A stretch of 47,478 bases of DNA from UMGS1387 sp045539625 (GCA_045539625.1 JAZQFS010000130.1:1-47478), one strand, 5' to 3'; shown: positions 7,989 to 16,969, counted from the stretch's first letter. Notes: generated from the letters alone by a model not told the origin. Numbers and translations are program-made.

Positions 7989-9092
7989 TTAGTGCCTGTT
8001 AATGCTCATATAGTCAAATCCGCCCAAAGGCAAGGTCAAGGTGTCTTCCTTGTCCACACCCACTTCAAGGGTGTAGATGAATTTGCCGCAGGGATTTGAA
8101 AGCTTTGCCGTTGTCATGGAGACGGTCTTGGACTTGCCTCTTGCCGCAATTACGTTGTCGAGAGTCATACCGTCAATAAGAAGCTTTGCTTTATCGGCAT
8201 TTGTGTTTTTGAGGATAAATGTTGGTGCATAAGGCGTGGACTCCATATCTGAAACACGGACAAAATCACGTATTTCAAGTCCGTCGGGGCAGGAAGCAAA
8301 GGAAAAATAACACTTTGTCTTGCCTTCGTTAAGACCTCTGTCGATAAGATATGCCTTGATGCCTTCAAATTCGCAGTCCTCAAGGTTAAATGAGTCAAAC
8401 AGCTTTGCAAAACTGAAGGAAATTCTTGCTTCAATGTTTTCTGCTTCCACAAAGGAGGCACATCCGCCGAGAAACTCAAAGAACGAGTCGCAAAAGCCGA
8501 CGTTTATGTTTCTGACACGAAGATTTTTAACATCGGCACCTGCTTTTGCTTCGCCAAGCTGTAAAACGTTTGCCGCCGCTTTGACGGTTGAATTTTTCAA
8601 CGTTACACCGTCGCACTCGCCGATAAGCTTTACACAGTCGCTCATGCCGTTGAAGGTGACACCGCTTATAATGCAGGCATCGGTGTATTTAAGTAAAACA
8701 CTTGCCTGAGCATGGGGAGCGTTTATGGTGCAGTCACTTACTCTTACGTTTTCACAGGCATCAAATTCCATAACACTTGTAAGAAGTGCCTTTTCGTAAA
8801 CGTCAAATATACCGCCGCATATTTCAACCGATGCACCGTTTTTTGCACAGAACAGCGGCTTTTTGTCCTTTTGTGCAGGAACAAATTTTACACACGCAGA
8901 TTTGTGAAAATGAAGCTTGATGTTTGAACCAAGCACAATGGGTTTTGTGATAAGATATGTTCCGTAGGGAACGGATATTAAGCTTTCGCCGTTTTCAATT
9001 GCCTTTATAAACGCGTCGGAGCAGTCAGTTTTGCCGTCGCCGATTGCACCGTAGGCGGTAATGTCCGCACCGTAAATCAAATTCTCACTCAT
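7989..9092 (-). CDS. Right-handed beta-helix protein (pectate-lyase/GH28-like fold)
   Basis: A 367-residue protein that opens with the motif ITAYGAIGDGKTDCSDAF, the hallmark of the pectate-lyase-3/polygalacturonase beta-helix superfamily. It continues with about ten repeating coils of short beta strands (for example ENVRVSDCTI, DACIISGVTF, DGVTLKNSTV). There is no signal peptide, so it should be cytoplasmic. I cannot point to the paired Asp residues of GH28 catalysis, so an enzymatic role is uncertain. GGAATAAC precedes the ATG. It stands 4 nt after the PPTase gene and 19 nt before the methyltransferase. Confidence 0.75.
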   Translation of the reverse strand: MSENLIYGADITAYGAIGDGKTDCSDAFIKAIENGESLISVPYGTYLITKPIVLGSNIKLHFHKSACVKFVPAQKDKKPLFCAKNGASVEICGGIFDVYEKALLTSVMEFDACENVRVSDCTINAPHAQASVLLKYTDACIISGVTFNGMSDCVKLIGECDGVTLKNSTVKAAANVLQLGEAKAGADVKNLRVRNINVGFCDSFFEFLGGCASFVEAENIEARISFSFAKLFDSFNLEDCEFEGIKAYLIDRGLNEGKTKCYFSFASCPDGLEIRDFVRVSDMESTPYAPTFILKNTNADKAKLLIDGMTLDNVIAARGKSKTVSMTTAKLSNPCGKFIYTLEVGVDKEDTLTLPLGGFDYMSINRH

Positions 9093-9096
9093 TTTG

Positions 9097-9594
9097 TTAT
9101 TCCTTGTAAATGTATATAATCAGATTTTTGTCGTTTTCCACTGCGGTAAAGTGTCCGCACATTTGTGTGACGTCACAGCTGCATAAACCGCTTATGCCTT
9201 CGCCCGTGTACTTGACATAGGCTTCTTTTTTTACCCATATGTGAAGAAAAGCACTGTTTTTGTCCTTTTGGGATAAAATATACTGCCTTTCGTTTTCGGT
9301 GAAAAAGCGGTTCATGATTTTGTCGGGATTTTTCATTATACGCCCTGCATTTTCGCAGTCAATGCCGAAATTTTCCCTTGAAACTGCAACGATAATTACA
9401 TCATCGGTATGGGTAACACCCACATAAAGAAAGTCGTTTTCAAGAAAGGGCTTGTTAAGATAAGTCCTTTTAACAACGCCGTTATAGGGTGAAAGGGAAT
9501 TTTCTTCACAAAAAGCACCTACGGACGTAAGTATGAGTACGTCCGTATCGGCACTTTTATGTTTTTTGCTTTTTTTGTAGTAATAAAGCTTCAT
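9097..9594 (-). CDS. 4'-phosphopantetheinyl transferase superfamily protein
   Basis: A 165-residue protein carrying the ACPS/Sfp core: FGIDCEN (about 76-82, Mg-binding Asp and Glu) and IWVKKEAYVKYTGEGI (about 119-134, catalytic Glu/Lys). Such enzymes move 4'-phosphopantetheine from CoA to carrier proteins. It is shorter than Sfp (about 225 residues); the N-terminal lobe is much reduced. No carrier protein, fatty acid or polyketide gene is nearby, so the acceptor is unknown. The ribosome site is weak, and the gene starts 9 nt after the gyrA stop, so translation may be coupled to gyrA. Confidence 0.8.
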   Translation of the reverse strand: MKLYYYKKSKKHKSADTDVLILTSVGAFCEENSLSPYNGVVKRTYLNKPFLENDFLYVGVTHTDDVIIVAVSRENFGIDCENAGRIMKNPDKIMNRFFTENERQYILSQKDKNSAFLHIWVKKEAYVKYTGEGISGLCSCDVTQMCGHFTAVENDKNLIIYIYKE

Positions 9595-9603
9595 AAGGAA
9601 GGA

Positions 9604-12153
9604 TTATTCCTCGGTGCTTTCCTGTGCAGGCGCTTCTTCTGCGGATTCTACTGTGGCAGGAGCTTCTTCGCCTTCAGGCTTTTCTTCACCCTGAGCTTCT
9701 TCAGTCACTTCTTCCTGCTTGTCAACACGTGTAAAGGATACAATCTTCATATTTTCGTCGCCCAGTCTCATTACTCTTACGCCTGTTGCCGTTCTTGAGT
9801 AAACGCTGATTTCGGCGGCTCTTGTTCTGATAATCATACCTGTGTTTGTAATGAGCATTACGTCATCTTCTTCGGATACAGCCGCAATGCCTGCGAGCAT
9901 ACCTACCTTGTCGTTGACCTTGTGACAGGTTACACCCTTACCGCCTCTGTTGTGAATGGGGAATTCGGAAATGTTGCTTCTCTTGCCGTAGCCGTTTTCG
10001 GAGATAAAGAGAATGTGTCTGTCATCGTCCTTTGCCAAAGCCACAGCACCTACAACAAGGTCGTCGCTCTGAAGATTTATAGCCTTAACACCTCTTGCTG
10101 TTCTGCCCAAGGTTCTTGCGGCAGACTCGTCAAAGTGTACTGCAAAGCCCTTGTGTGTTGCAAGAAGAACATCGCTGTTACCGTCTGTTCTGAGAACGTA
10201 CAGAAGCTCGTCACCTTCGTCAAGGTTAATTGCAATAAGTCCCGAACGGCGGATATTCTTGTAGCTTTCAAGAAGTGTACGCTTGATAATACCGTTCTTG
10301 GTAATCATGGTAAGGTAAGGACAAGCCTTGAAGTCCTCAATGGACAGATATGCCGTTACCTTTTCTTCCTTGTCAAGCTCAATGATGTTCACAAGGTTCA
10401 TGCCCTTGGAATTCTTTGATGCCTCGGGAATTTCGTAGCACTTCTTCATAAATACTCTGCCCTTGTTGGTAAAGAGCATAAGATAGTTGTGGGTGTTGGC
10501 GATAATAACACTCTGAACGAAGTCCTCGTCACGTGTCTTCATGGTTGTAATACCTCTGCCGCCGCGTCTTTGAACGTTGTATTCATCTACGGGTATTCTC
10601 TTGACATATCCCTCGTGGCTGATGGTAACAACACAGTCTTTTCTTTCGATAAGGTCTTCGATAAGAAGCTCGTTTTCAACTTCCTCGATGCCTGTTCTTC
10701 TTTCGTCACCGAACTTCTTTCTGATTTCAAGAAGCTCGTCTCTTACGATGTCAATAACACCGGTTTCGCTCTCCAGCGTTTCGTTAAGCTCTTTAATCTT
10801 GAGATGCAGTGAATCCAATTCTTCAAGGATTTTGTCAATTTCAAGACCTGACAGACGACCGAGAGGCATCTGCACGATTTCGGTAGCCTGAATCTCTGTA
10901 AGGTCAAAGCGTTCAATAAGCTTTACCTTAACTTCGGGGATTCCGCCGGGAGTGAAACGTATAATCTTGATAACCTCATCAATGTTGTCTATGGCAATCT
11001 TCAAGCCTTCCAACACGTGAGCACGTCTTTTTGCCTTTTCAAGCTCAAACTTGATTCTTCTTTCGATAACGTCTTTCTGATGGTTTACATAGTGACGCAG
11101 CATCTGCTTTAGGTTGAGTACCTTCGGCTCGCCGCCCACAAGTGCAAGCATATTGACAGCAAAGGTGTCCTGAAGCTGAGTGAGAGAATAAAGCTGGTTG
11201 AGAAGAATCTGTGCATTTACGTCACGTCGCACTTCAATAACGATTCTCATGCCGTTTCTGCCCGATTCGTCACGAATTGCGGTGATGCCTTCCACACGCT
11301 TGTCCTTAACAAGATTTGCAATGTTTTCAACAAGAACAGCCTTGTTTACCTGATAAGGAATCTCGGAAATGATAATGCTTGTCTTGCCGTTCTTTTCTTC
11401 TTCAAAGTCAGCCTTTGCACGTACAAGGACTCTGCCTTTGCCTGTCATATAAGCCTGATAAATGCCGCTTGTGCCGTGGATTGTGCCGTAGGTGGGAAAG
11501 TCAGGACCTTTGATAAACTGCATAAGGTCGGGAACGGTACATTCGGGGTTGTACATAAGATGAATTGCACCGTCAATAACCTCACAGAGATTGTGTGGAG
11601 GAATGTTGGTAGCCATACCGACAGCAATACCCATAGAGCCGTTTACAAGAAGATTGGGGAAACGGCAGGGAAGTACCGTAGGCTCAAGACGCTTGTTGTC
11701 AAAGTTGGGAATAAAATCAACAACATCCTTGTCGATGTCGGCAAGCATTTCGTCCGCAAAGCGTGCAAGACGTGCTTCGGTGTAACGGTAAGCAGCAGGC
11801 GGGTCGCCGTCAACGCTACCGAAGTTACCCTGACCTTCAACAAGAGGGTAGCGAAGTGAGAAGGGCTGAGCAAGTCTTACCATACTGCTGTAAACAGCGG
11901 CGTCACCGTGAGGGTGATAGTGACCAAGCACCGCACCGACTGTGGTGGCGGATTTTCTGAAATCCTTGTTGTGTGTAAGACCGTCCTCGTGCATTGCGTA
12001 AAGTATACGTCTGTGAACGGGCTTTAAGCCGTCTCTTACATCGGGCAGAGCTCTGTCTACGATAACTGACATTGCATAGTCTATAAATGACTTTTTAACC
12101 TCTGCCGATATTTCTACTGTGGTTATGTTTTCTCCCTGAAATCTTTCTTCCAT
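9604..12153 (-). CDS. gyrA: DNA gyrase subunit A
   Basis: The subunit that breaks and rejoins DNA in gyrase. Numbered from the upstream in-frame ATG at 12171, the catalytic tyrosine is Y130 in AAYRYTEAR. The quinolone-determining region reads HPHGDAAVYSSMVRLAQ, with Ala91 and Ser95 at the places of E. coli Ser83 and Asp87. The C-terminal DNA-wrapping domain contains a GyrA box, QRRGGRG, which separates gyrase from topoisomerase IV. The tail is Glu/Ala-rich. I chose the ATG at 12153 because GGAGG lies 11 nt before it and inside the reading frame of the upstream ATG. gyrB is not in the window; the gene lies between ctpA and the PPTase gene. Confidence 0.96.
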   Translation of the reverse strand: MEERFQGENITTVEISAEVKKSFIDYAMSVIVDRALPDVRDGLKPVHRRILYAMHEDGLTHNKDFRKSATTVGAVLGHYHPHGDAAVYSSMVRLAQPFSLRYPLVEGQGNFGSVDGDPPAAYRYTEARLARFADEMLADIDKDVVDFIPNFDNKRLEPTVLPCRFPNLLVNGSMGIAVGMATNIPPHNLCEVIDGAIHLMYNPECTVPDLMQFIKGPDFPTYGTIHGTSGIYQAYMTGKGRVLVRAKADFEEEKNGKTSIIISEIPYQVNKAVLVENIANLVKDKRVEGITAIRDESGRNGMRIVIEVRRDVNAQILLNQLYSLTQLQDTFAVNMLALVGGEPKVLNLKQMLRHYVNHQKDVIERRIKFELEKAKRRAHVLEGLKIAIDNIDEVIKIIRFTPGGIPEVKVKLIERFDLTEIQATEIVQMPLGRLSGLEIDKILEELDSLHLKIKELNETLESETGVIDIVRDELLEIRKKFGDERRTGIEEVENELLIEDLIERKDCVVTISHEGYVKRIPVDEYNVQRRGGRGITTMKTRDEDFVQSVIIANTHNYLMLFTNKGRVFMKKCYEIPEASKNSKGMNLVNIIELDKEEKVTAYLSIEDFKACPYLTMITKNGIIKRTLLESYKNIRRSGLIAINLDEGDELLYVLRTDGNSDVLLATHKGFAVHFDESAARTLGRTARGVKAINLQSDDLVVGAVALAKDDDRHILFISENGYGKRSNISEFPIHNRGGKGVTCHKVNDKVGMLAGIAAVSEEDDVMLITNTGMIIRTRAAEISVYSRTATGVRVMRLGDENMKIVSFTRVDKQEEVTEEAQGEEKPEGEEAPATVESAEEAPAQESTEE

Positions 12154-12242
12154 TTTGTGATAATCCTCCATTGCTTTTTATCAAGCTTATCCTTGACGAA
12201 GGCGTTGTCTTAGCCTTACGCAAATAAGAAATGTATTTTAGA

Positions 12243-14120
12243 TTATTTGTTTTCGCTTTGTGTGCTTTCAACCTTTGCCTGTGCGTCGGACGCCGTGTCG
12301 GTTGCAGCCGGCGTGTCGGACTGTGATGTTGTACCGTCCTGAGCTTGCTGCTGCTTTTTTGCTTCCTCGGCAGCCTTGTCCGCAGCATCAATAGCCGCTT
12401 CAAGAGCTTCGTTTCTTGCATCTATCTTTTTCTTTTCCTTCTTTGCAAGATCTTCAAACTCCGAAAGTCTTCTCTTGCCCTGTGAGAAGGAGCGGTGCAT
12501 ATACAGCGAAACCTCGTATTGGCTGTCCTCAAAGTAGGTGTATGTTTTGTATGCATTGATTAGCCTTGTGATTTTCGTCACCGTTTCATCGTCAAGCACA
12601 CCTGTGGGGGTGAGAGACAAATCAAGCTGAAGGGCATACAGTGCACGCTTTGTGGTGTCATCAAAAATGCCGTCGCAGTACTTTTCATCAAGGAAGCCTG
12701 CAACATTCAGTCTGTCCTCAAGCGCCTTTGCAGGCTCGCTGAACACGCCTTCCTTGATTTCCTTGTAGTTTTCGTGGTTGAAGTAACCGAGAGTGGGAAG
12801 TGTGTAGCACATTTCCGTCATTTCAATTTCAAGGTCGGGCTTTAAGCCTCGTCCGTTGTAGTTTTCAAGATTTGCATCAAGAATTTCGTAGGTTGTGATT
12901 GTGATGTAGTCGCCGTTGGCAAGTGCGAATACCGTCTGACCGATACCCTTGCCGTAGGTGTTTGTACCGACAAGCTTTGCAAGTCCCTTCTGACGCAGAA
13001 TGTTTGAGAACAGCTCTGCGGCACTTGCGGTGTGCTCGTTTACAAGAATTGCTATGCTGTCGAAGGTGACGTAATCGGTTGTTGAATATATGGGACGGGG
13101 CTCTTCAAGAGTTCTGTCGTTGTAGTAGCAGATAAGCTCGCCCTCGGGAATAAAGCACTCTGCCATGCTGAGAGCATATTCAAGGTTTCCGCCGCCGTTG
13201 TCACGAAGGTCGATGGTAAGATTTTTTATTCCCTTGTCGCTGAATTCCTTCAGAGCCTGTGAGAACTTGTCCACCGTCTTGCTTCCCAGAAAAGCTGCAA
13301 GGGTGATAACACCTGTTGTTCTTCCGTCGTTGTCCTCAATGTAGGAATTGATGCTTCCCGTTACCATAATGCCTTTTGTAAGACTTATGGGAATAATCTT
13401 GCCTTCACGTTCAAACTCAAAGGAATATACAATGCTTTCTTCGTCCTTGAGCTTTTCCTCTTCCGTGAGAAAATGGTTGATGTTTGCAATTATCGTCGTT
13501 ACCGCATCAATGGGAAGGTCGTCAACCTTCATGCCCATAACGCTTACAAATTTGTCGCCTGCAAGAATGCCCGCCTTTTCGGCGTTACCGCCTTCCACAA
13601 TGTCATCAACGATTACTCTGCCGTTCTCGTCCTCGCCTATGATGATGCCAAAGCCAATAGCCTCGTGGTCGCCGTCAAGGAATCCGTCGTCTACCTCGTG
13701 ATAGGAACTGTAGGGATCCATAGTGCCTAAAAGGTAGTTTGTCATAAACTTAAAGTACATAGGGTTGTCCCGCAGAAAATCGTCAAAAAACTTGTACATT
13801 ACCTCTTCTGCGGTAAACTCGTACAGATGGTTCTGAACGTAAGCATCAAGTATCTGCCTGAACAGCTTTGCGTATACGTTGAAGTCGGGCTTTATAACAC
13901 CTGTGGGCTTTTGAGGGATTTCGTCTGCCTCGGTCTTGCCTTCTTCGGTCTTGCCTTCTTCACTCTTGCCTTCTTCGGTTTTGTTTTCTTCCTGCTGACC
14001 GTTTTCCTTTTCCTGCTCCTGCTCTGCAATGTCTTCGGGAAGAAAAGGAGTAAATGCCGCAGCACTTGTGCAAAGAATTGACAAAGCACATATAAGTGCA
14101 ATTATTTTTTTGAAATTCAT
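12243..14120 (-). CDS. S41 C-terminal processing peptidase (CtpA-like)
   Basis: A 625-residue exported protease. A signal peptide or anchor (1-22) is followed by an acidic linker with three EEGKT/S repeats (49-63), a PDZ domain (about 155-245) and the S41 domain. The catalytic Ser is S366 in NEHTASAAE and the general-base Lys is K391 in TYGKGIG. A peptidoglycan-binding-1-like helical domain follows (about 465-522, FDDTTKRALYALQ), then a Lys/Ala/Gln-rich coiled-coil tail. Such proteases trim envelope proteins; the binding domain suggests action at the cell wall. It sits between the DUF1934 gene and gyrA. Confidence 0.9.
   Translation of the reverse strand: MNFKKIIALICALSILCTSAAAFTPFLPEDIAEQEQEKENGQQEENKTEEGKSEEGKTEEGKTEADEIPQKPTGVIKPDFNVYAKLFRQILDAYVQNHLYEFTAEEVMYKFFDDFLRDNPMYFKFMTNYLLGTMDPYSSYHEVDDGFLDGDHEAIGFGIIIGEDENGRVIVDDIVEGGNAEKAGILAGDKFVSVMGMKVDDLPIDAVTTIIANINHFLTEEEKLKDEESIVYSFEFEREGKIIPISLTKGIMVTGSINSYIEDNDGRTTGVITLAAFLGSKTVDKFSQALKEFSDKGIKNLTIDLRDNGGGNLEYALSMAECFIPEGELICYYNDRTLEEPRPIYSTTDYVTFDSIAILVNEHTASAAELFSNILRQKGLAKLVGTNTYGKGIGQTVFALANGDYITITTYEILDANLENYNGRGLKPDLEIEMTEMCYTLPTLGYFNHENYKEIKEGVFSEPAKALEDRLNVAGFLDEKYCDGIFDDTTKRALYALQLDLSLTPTGVLDDETVTKITRLINAYKTYTYFEDSQYEVSLYMHRSFSQGKRRLSEFEDLAKKEKKKIDARNEALEAAIDAADKAAEEAKKQQQAQDGTTSQSDTPAATDTASDAQAKVESTQSENK
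13932..13976 (-). repeat. Three 15-bp coding repeats in the CtpA linker
   Basis: Three in-frame 15-bp units encode EEGKS, EEGKT, EEGKT (residues 49-63). The unit length keeps the frame, so copy number can change the length of the exposed linker without inactivating the protease. Confidence 0.75.
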
Positions 14121-14167
14121 TTTGTTTCACCGTACCTTTCGGGGAAATGCCTTTCTGACAAAAGATG

Positions 14168-14833
14168 TCAGAGCTCTTGCGATACGGCAGTTGCGGTAAG
14201 TGTAAAATCTGTAACCTCCGCACATATGCCGTTTACTTCTATGGAGTAGCTGACGTGCAGACTGCCGCCGCTTTCCGTTAAATTGTTCTCAACACACTCT
14301 GCCGAAAGGCAAAGCATAATGGGAGACTGGTTTTCGTTTTCCTGAGCCTGTCTGCTGTCGTCGGTAAACAACGATTCGGGAAGAGCGATGTAGTTTCTCT
14401 TGCCCTTTTCAAAAACCAGCTCCGAAAAATCGTCCTCCTGACCGTTAAGACTTATTTTGCCGCTTTGTGCGTGTATGCAGATGGGAGTGAAATCTCCGCT
14501 GTACCGTATAAGCACGCCTCCGCTTCCGTCATTCTGAACGGTGCCGAGAGTGGAGTATTCTATTTCTCTGTTACATTCGGGCATGGTGGATAAATCAAGC
14601 ACACCGTCGGAGTCCTCGCTGATAAACTCCTCCAGGGATTCGCTTGAAAAATCGCCGCTTTCGGGATTTTTTGCCTGCTTTTCCAGCTCGTCTGCAGATG
14701 CAAGAGGATAATCTCCCGCTTCCTCCGCAAAAACGCTGCTTCCGTAGATGTTGGAAAATATGTAGTCACACCCGAAATAGTGCTTGCCGCTGATGCTTAT
14801 TGAAACCTCCTGCGGCAGATGCATTATTTTCAT
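14168..14833 (-). CDS. DUF1934 (YwiB-like) protein with an acidic insertion
   Basis: The 221-residue sequence fits the DUF1934 calycin-like barrel found in Firmicutes. Matching segments are QEVSISISGKH at the N-terminus, GGVLIRYSGDF in the middle, LVFEKGKRNYIAL, and the closing GGSLHVSYSIEVNG. Typical members are about 140 residues; here an acidic Ser/Glu-rich insertion fills about residues 36-85. No signal peptide. The family's function is unknown. GAGGT precedes the ATG. It lies 11 nt downstream of murI and 47 nt upstream of ctpA, so it is in the same transcript. The family call is from memory of the pattern. Confidence 0.65.
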   Translation of the reverse strand: MKIMHLPQEVSISISGKHYFGCDYIFSNIYGSSVFAEEAGDYPLASADELEKQAKNPESGDFSSESLEEFISEDSDGVLDLSTMPECNREIEYSTLGTVQNDGSGGVLIRYSGDFTPICIHAQSGKISLNGQEDDFSELVFEKGKRNYIALPESLFTDDSRQAQENENQSPIMLCLSAECVENNLTESGGSLHVSYSIEVNGICAEVTDFTLTATAVSQEL

Positions 14834-14844
14834 GATTGTTTACC

Positions 14845-15690
14845 TCAGTTTCTGCCTTTGAAATAATGGTTGCTTATGTCGATTTTTGTAACGTCCTTTA
14901 TGCTTTCCCCAAGAAAGATTGAAGCATTTGCCATAAAGCCGCTTGTGTCGTCGCTGACATAGTAGCTGACACTTCCGCCGTCGGTACGGCTGTTGAGCAG
15001 ACCGTTGCTTGACAGGAACTCTTTTATTTCAAGAGCCGCCTCCTCGCCTGAGTCTACAATTTCCGTGTGTCCGATAAGGCTGTTTGCACTTTGCTTTATA
15101 ATGTTCTTTATGATGGGGTAGTGGGTGCACCCGAGAATGATGCAGTCGGGCGAAAAATCACTAAGAGTCTCGATGTACTCGTCACAGAACATTCTTGTGA
15201 CCTTGCAGTCGTCCGCTATATATCCGTTTTCCACCAAAGGAACGAACATGGGACAGCTGACACCCTTAAAGCTGAAAAGCTTGTAATTTTCGCTCATATA
15301 CCGCTGATATGCGCCGTTTTTTACCGTTGCCGATGTTGCAAGTAAGGCAATCCTTTTGCTCACGGATATGCTGTAGGCTTTTTTTGCCGCTGCATTGACA
15401 ACACCCATTACGGGTACGTCAAAATTTTTTCTCAGCTCATCAAGGGCAACACTGCTTACCGTACCGCACGCTACCAGCACCGCCTTTACTCCGAAGGAGC
15501 AGAGAAAATTCATATCGTCAAGAGCATATTTTTTTATAATTTCGTCAGAGCGTGTTCCGTAGGGAACTCTGCCCGTGTCGCCGAAATAAATGATGTCTTC
15601 ACCGGGAAGTATTTCCTTCAGCACTCTGACGGCTGAGAGTCCGCCGAGGCCTGAGTCAAATACGCCGATGGGCTTGTTTGTGACTATCAT
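14845..15690 (-). CDS. murI: Glutamate racemase
   Basis: Converts L- to D-glutamate for peptidoglycan. Starting at the ATG at 15690 (281 residues), the catalytic features are FDSGLGGLS (D12), the first Cys in VACGTVSS (C75) and the second Cys in LGCTHYP. The usual ACNT motif around the first Cys is ACGT here, so the conserved Asn is replaced by Gly. An upstream ATG at 15753 is in frame, but the extension is hydrophobic and unlike the family and overlaps the promoter region. It is the first gene of a long minus-strand run that also holds mltG and a wall-associated protease. Confidence 0.92.
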   Translation of the reverse strand: MIVTNKPIGVFDSGLGGLSAVRVLKEILPGEDIIYFGDTGRVPYGTRSDEIIKKYALDDMNFLCSFGVKAVLVACGTVSSVALDELRKNFDVPVMGVVNAAAKKAYSISVSKRIALLATSATVKNGAYQRYMSENYKLFSFKGVSCPMFVPLVENGYIADDCKVTRMFCDEYIETLSDFSPDCIILGCTHYPIIKNIIKQSANSLIGHTEIVDSGEEAALEIKEFLSSNGLLNSRTDGGSVSYYVSDDTSGFMANASIFLGESIKDVTKIDISNHYFKGRN

Positions 15691-15762
15691 AGGTCTGCCT
15701 TTCAAAAATATAATCAGTTGTAAAAATACGCACACGTACCGCATATTGTACATTACTCAGTT

Positions 15763-15791
15763 ATTATATCACATATTCCTTTATAAGTCAA
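15763..15791 (-). promoter_or_regulatory. Promoter upstream of murI
   Basis: Minus strand: -35 TTGACT (15786-15791), 17-bp spacer, -10 TATAAT (15763-15768). It is likely the main promoter for murI and the closely packed genes after it. Confidence 0.8.
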
Positions 15792-15852
15792 ATAAATTTA
15801 TAAGAAATAAACTGATTTTTACGTTAATTTTTTGTGATTTTTCAAAAAAATC

Positions 15853-15881
15853 TTGTAATTGCTGTTATTTTGTTGTATAAT
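15853..15881 (+). promoter_or_regulatory. Promoter upstream of mreB
   Basis: -35 TTGTAA (15853-15858), 17-bp spacer, -10 TATAAT (15876-15881). Divergent from the murI promoter. Confidence 0.75.
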
Positions 15882-15925
15882 ACAGTGGTAAAGGTATGTA
15901 AATCTCAAAAATACAGGAGAAAACA

Positions 15926-16948
15926 ATGAACAAAGATATTGCAATTGACCTTGGTACATCAAGCGTTCTTGTGTACGTCAAGGGTAAAGGCGTAATAATA
16001 GAAGAGCCTTCTGTTGTTGCGGTGGATAAGGAGACGGGAAAGGTGCTGAAGGTCGGCAAGGAGGCACAGCTTCTTCTTGGAAGAGCCCCCGGCAACATAC
16101 TTGCGGTAAAGCCCCTTGAGGACGGCGTTATTGCACAGTATGACGTCACAATGCATATGCTTAAGTATTTTATAAGACGGGCATCGGGCGGCGGATTTTT
16201 CAAGCCCCGTGTCATGGTGTGCGTTCCCGGCGGAATTACCGAGGTTGAAGAAAGAGCGGTGTGCGATGCCACAATTGCGGCAGGAGCAAAAAAGACCTAT
16301 CTTATCGAAGAGCCTCTTGCGGCGGCAATAGGTGCGGGAATTGATATATCAAAGCCTACGGGAAGAATGGTTGTGGACATCGGCGGCGGAACAAGCGACG
16401 TTGCGGTAATTTCCTACGGAAGCATTGTTGCAGGCGACTCAGTAAAGATGGCGGGCAACAAAATGGACGAGGCTATAATCAAGTACATAAGACATAAATA
16501 TAACGTGCTTATAGGCGAGGTTACGGCAGAGGATATCAAAAAGAGAGTGGGAAGTGCACTGCCTCTTGATAAAGAGTATATTGTTGACGTCAAGGGAAGA
16601 TGCTTAAAAGAAGGACTTCCCAAGATGATTTCCATAAACTCCTCGGAAATAAGAGAAGCCATAGAGCCTGTTGTAAAGGCGATTGTAACCTCGGTAAGAC
16701 ACGTTATCGAAAGAACACCGCCTGAGCTTGTAGGTGATATATCGGCAAGCGGTATAGTTATGACGGGAGCAGGAAGCCTGCTTTACGGACTTGACAGAGC
16801 AATTGAAGCGGCAACGGGAATTCGCACGTTTGTTGCGGATAATCCGTCGGCGTGTGTTGCAATAGGAACGGGACGAAGCCTTGACAATATACAGGTGCTT
16901 CCCGAGGGAATTATAAATATCTCAAGAATGAGACAGCAAAGATTATAA
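15926..16948 (+). CDS. mreB: Rod shape-determining protein MreB/Mbl
   Basis: A 340-residue bacterial actin homologue. The phosphate-1 motif AIDLGTSSVLVY is near residue 8, the phosphate-2 motif VVDIGGGTSDVAVIS near 150, and the adenosine motif GIVMTGAGSLLYGLD near 275-290. Membrane-bound MreB filaments guide side-wall synthesis. AGGAG precedes the ATG. It stands alone without mreC/mreD; the next gene, a sugar kinase, follows 21 nt later. Whether it is MreB, Mbl or MreBH cannot be told from sequence alone. Confidence 0.93.
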   Translation: MNKDIAIDLGTSSVLVYVKGKGVIIEEPSVVAVDKETGKVLKVGKEAQLLLGRAPGNILAVKPLEDGVIAQYDVTMHMLKYFIRRASGGGFFKPRVMVCVPGGITEVEERAVCDATIAAGAKKTYLIEEPLAAAIGAGIDISKPTGRMVVDIGGGTSDVAVISYGSIVAGDSVKMAGNKMDEAIIKYIRHKYNVLIGEVTAEDIKKRVGSALPLDKEYIVDVKGRCLKEGLPKMISINSSEIREAIEPVVKAIVTSVRHVIERTPPELVGDISASGIVMTGAGSLLYGLDRAIEAATGIRTFVADNPSACVAIGTGRSLDNIQVLPEGIINISRMRQQRL

Positions 16949-16969
16949 TTGTTTTGGAGGAATACAGCT

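Noticed and set aside
9922..10419. Plus-strand ORF of 165 codons inside gyrA
   Set aside because: Antisense to strongly conserved gyrA codons and without ribosome site.
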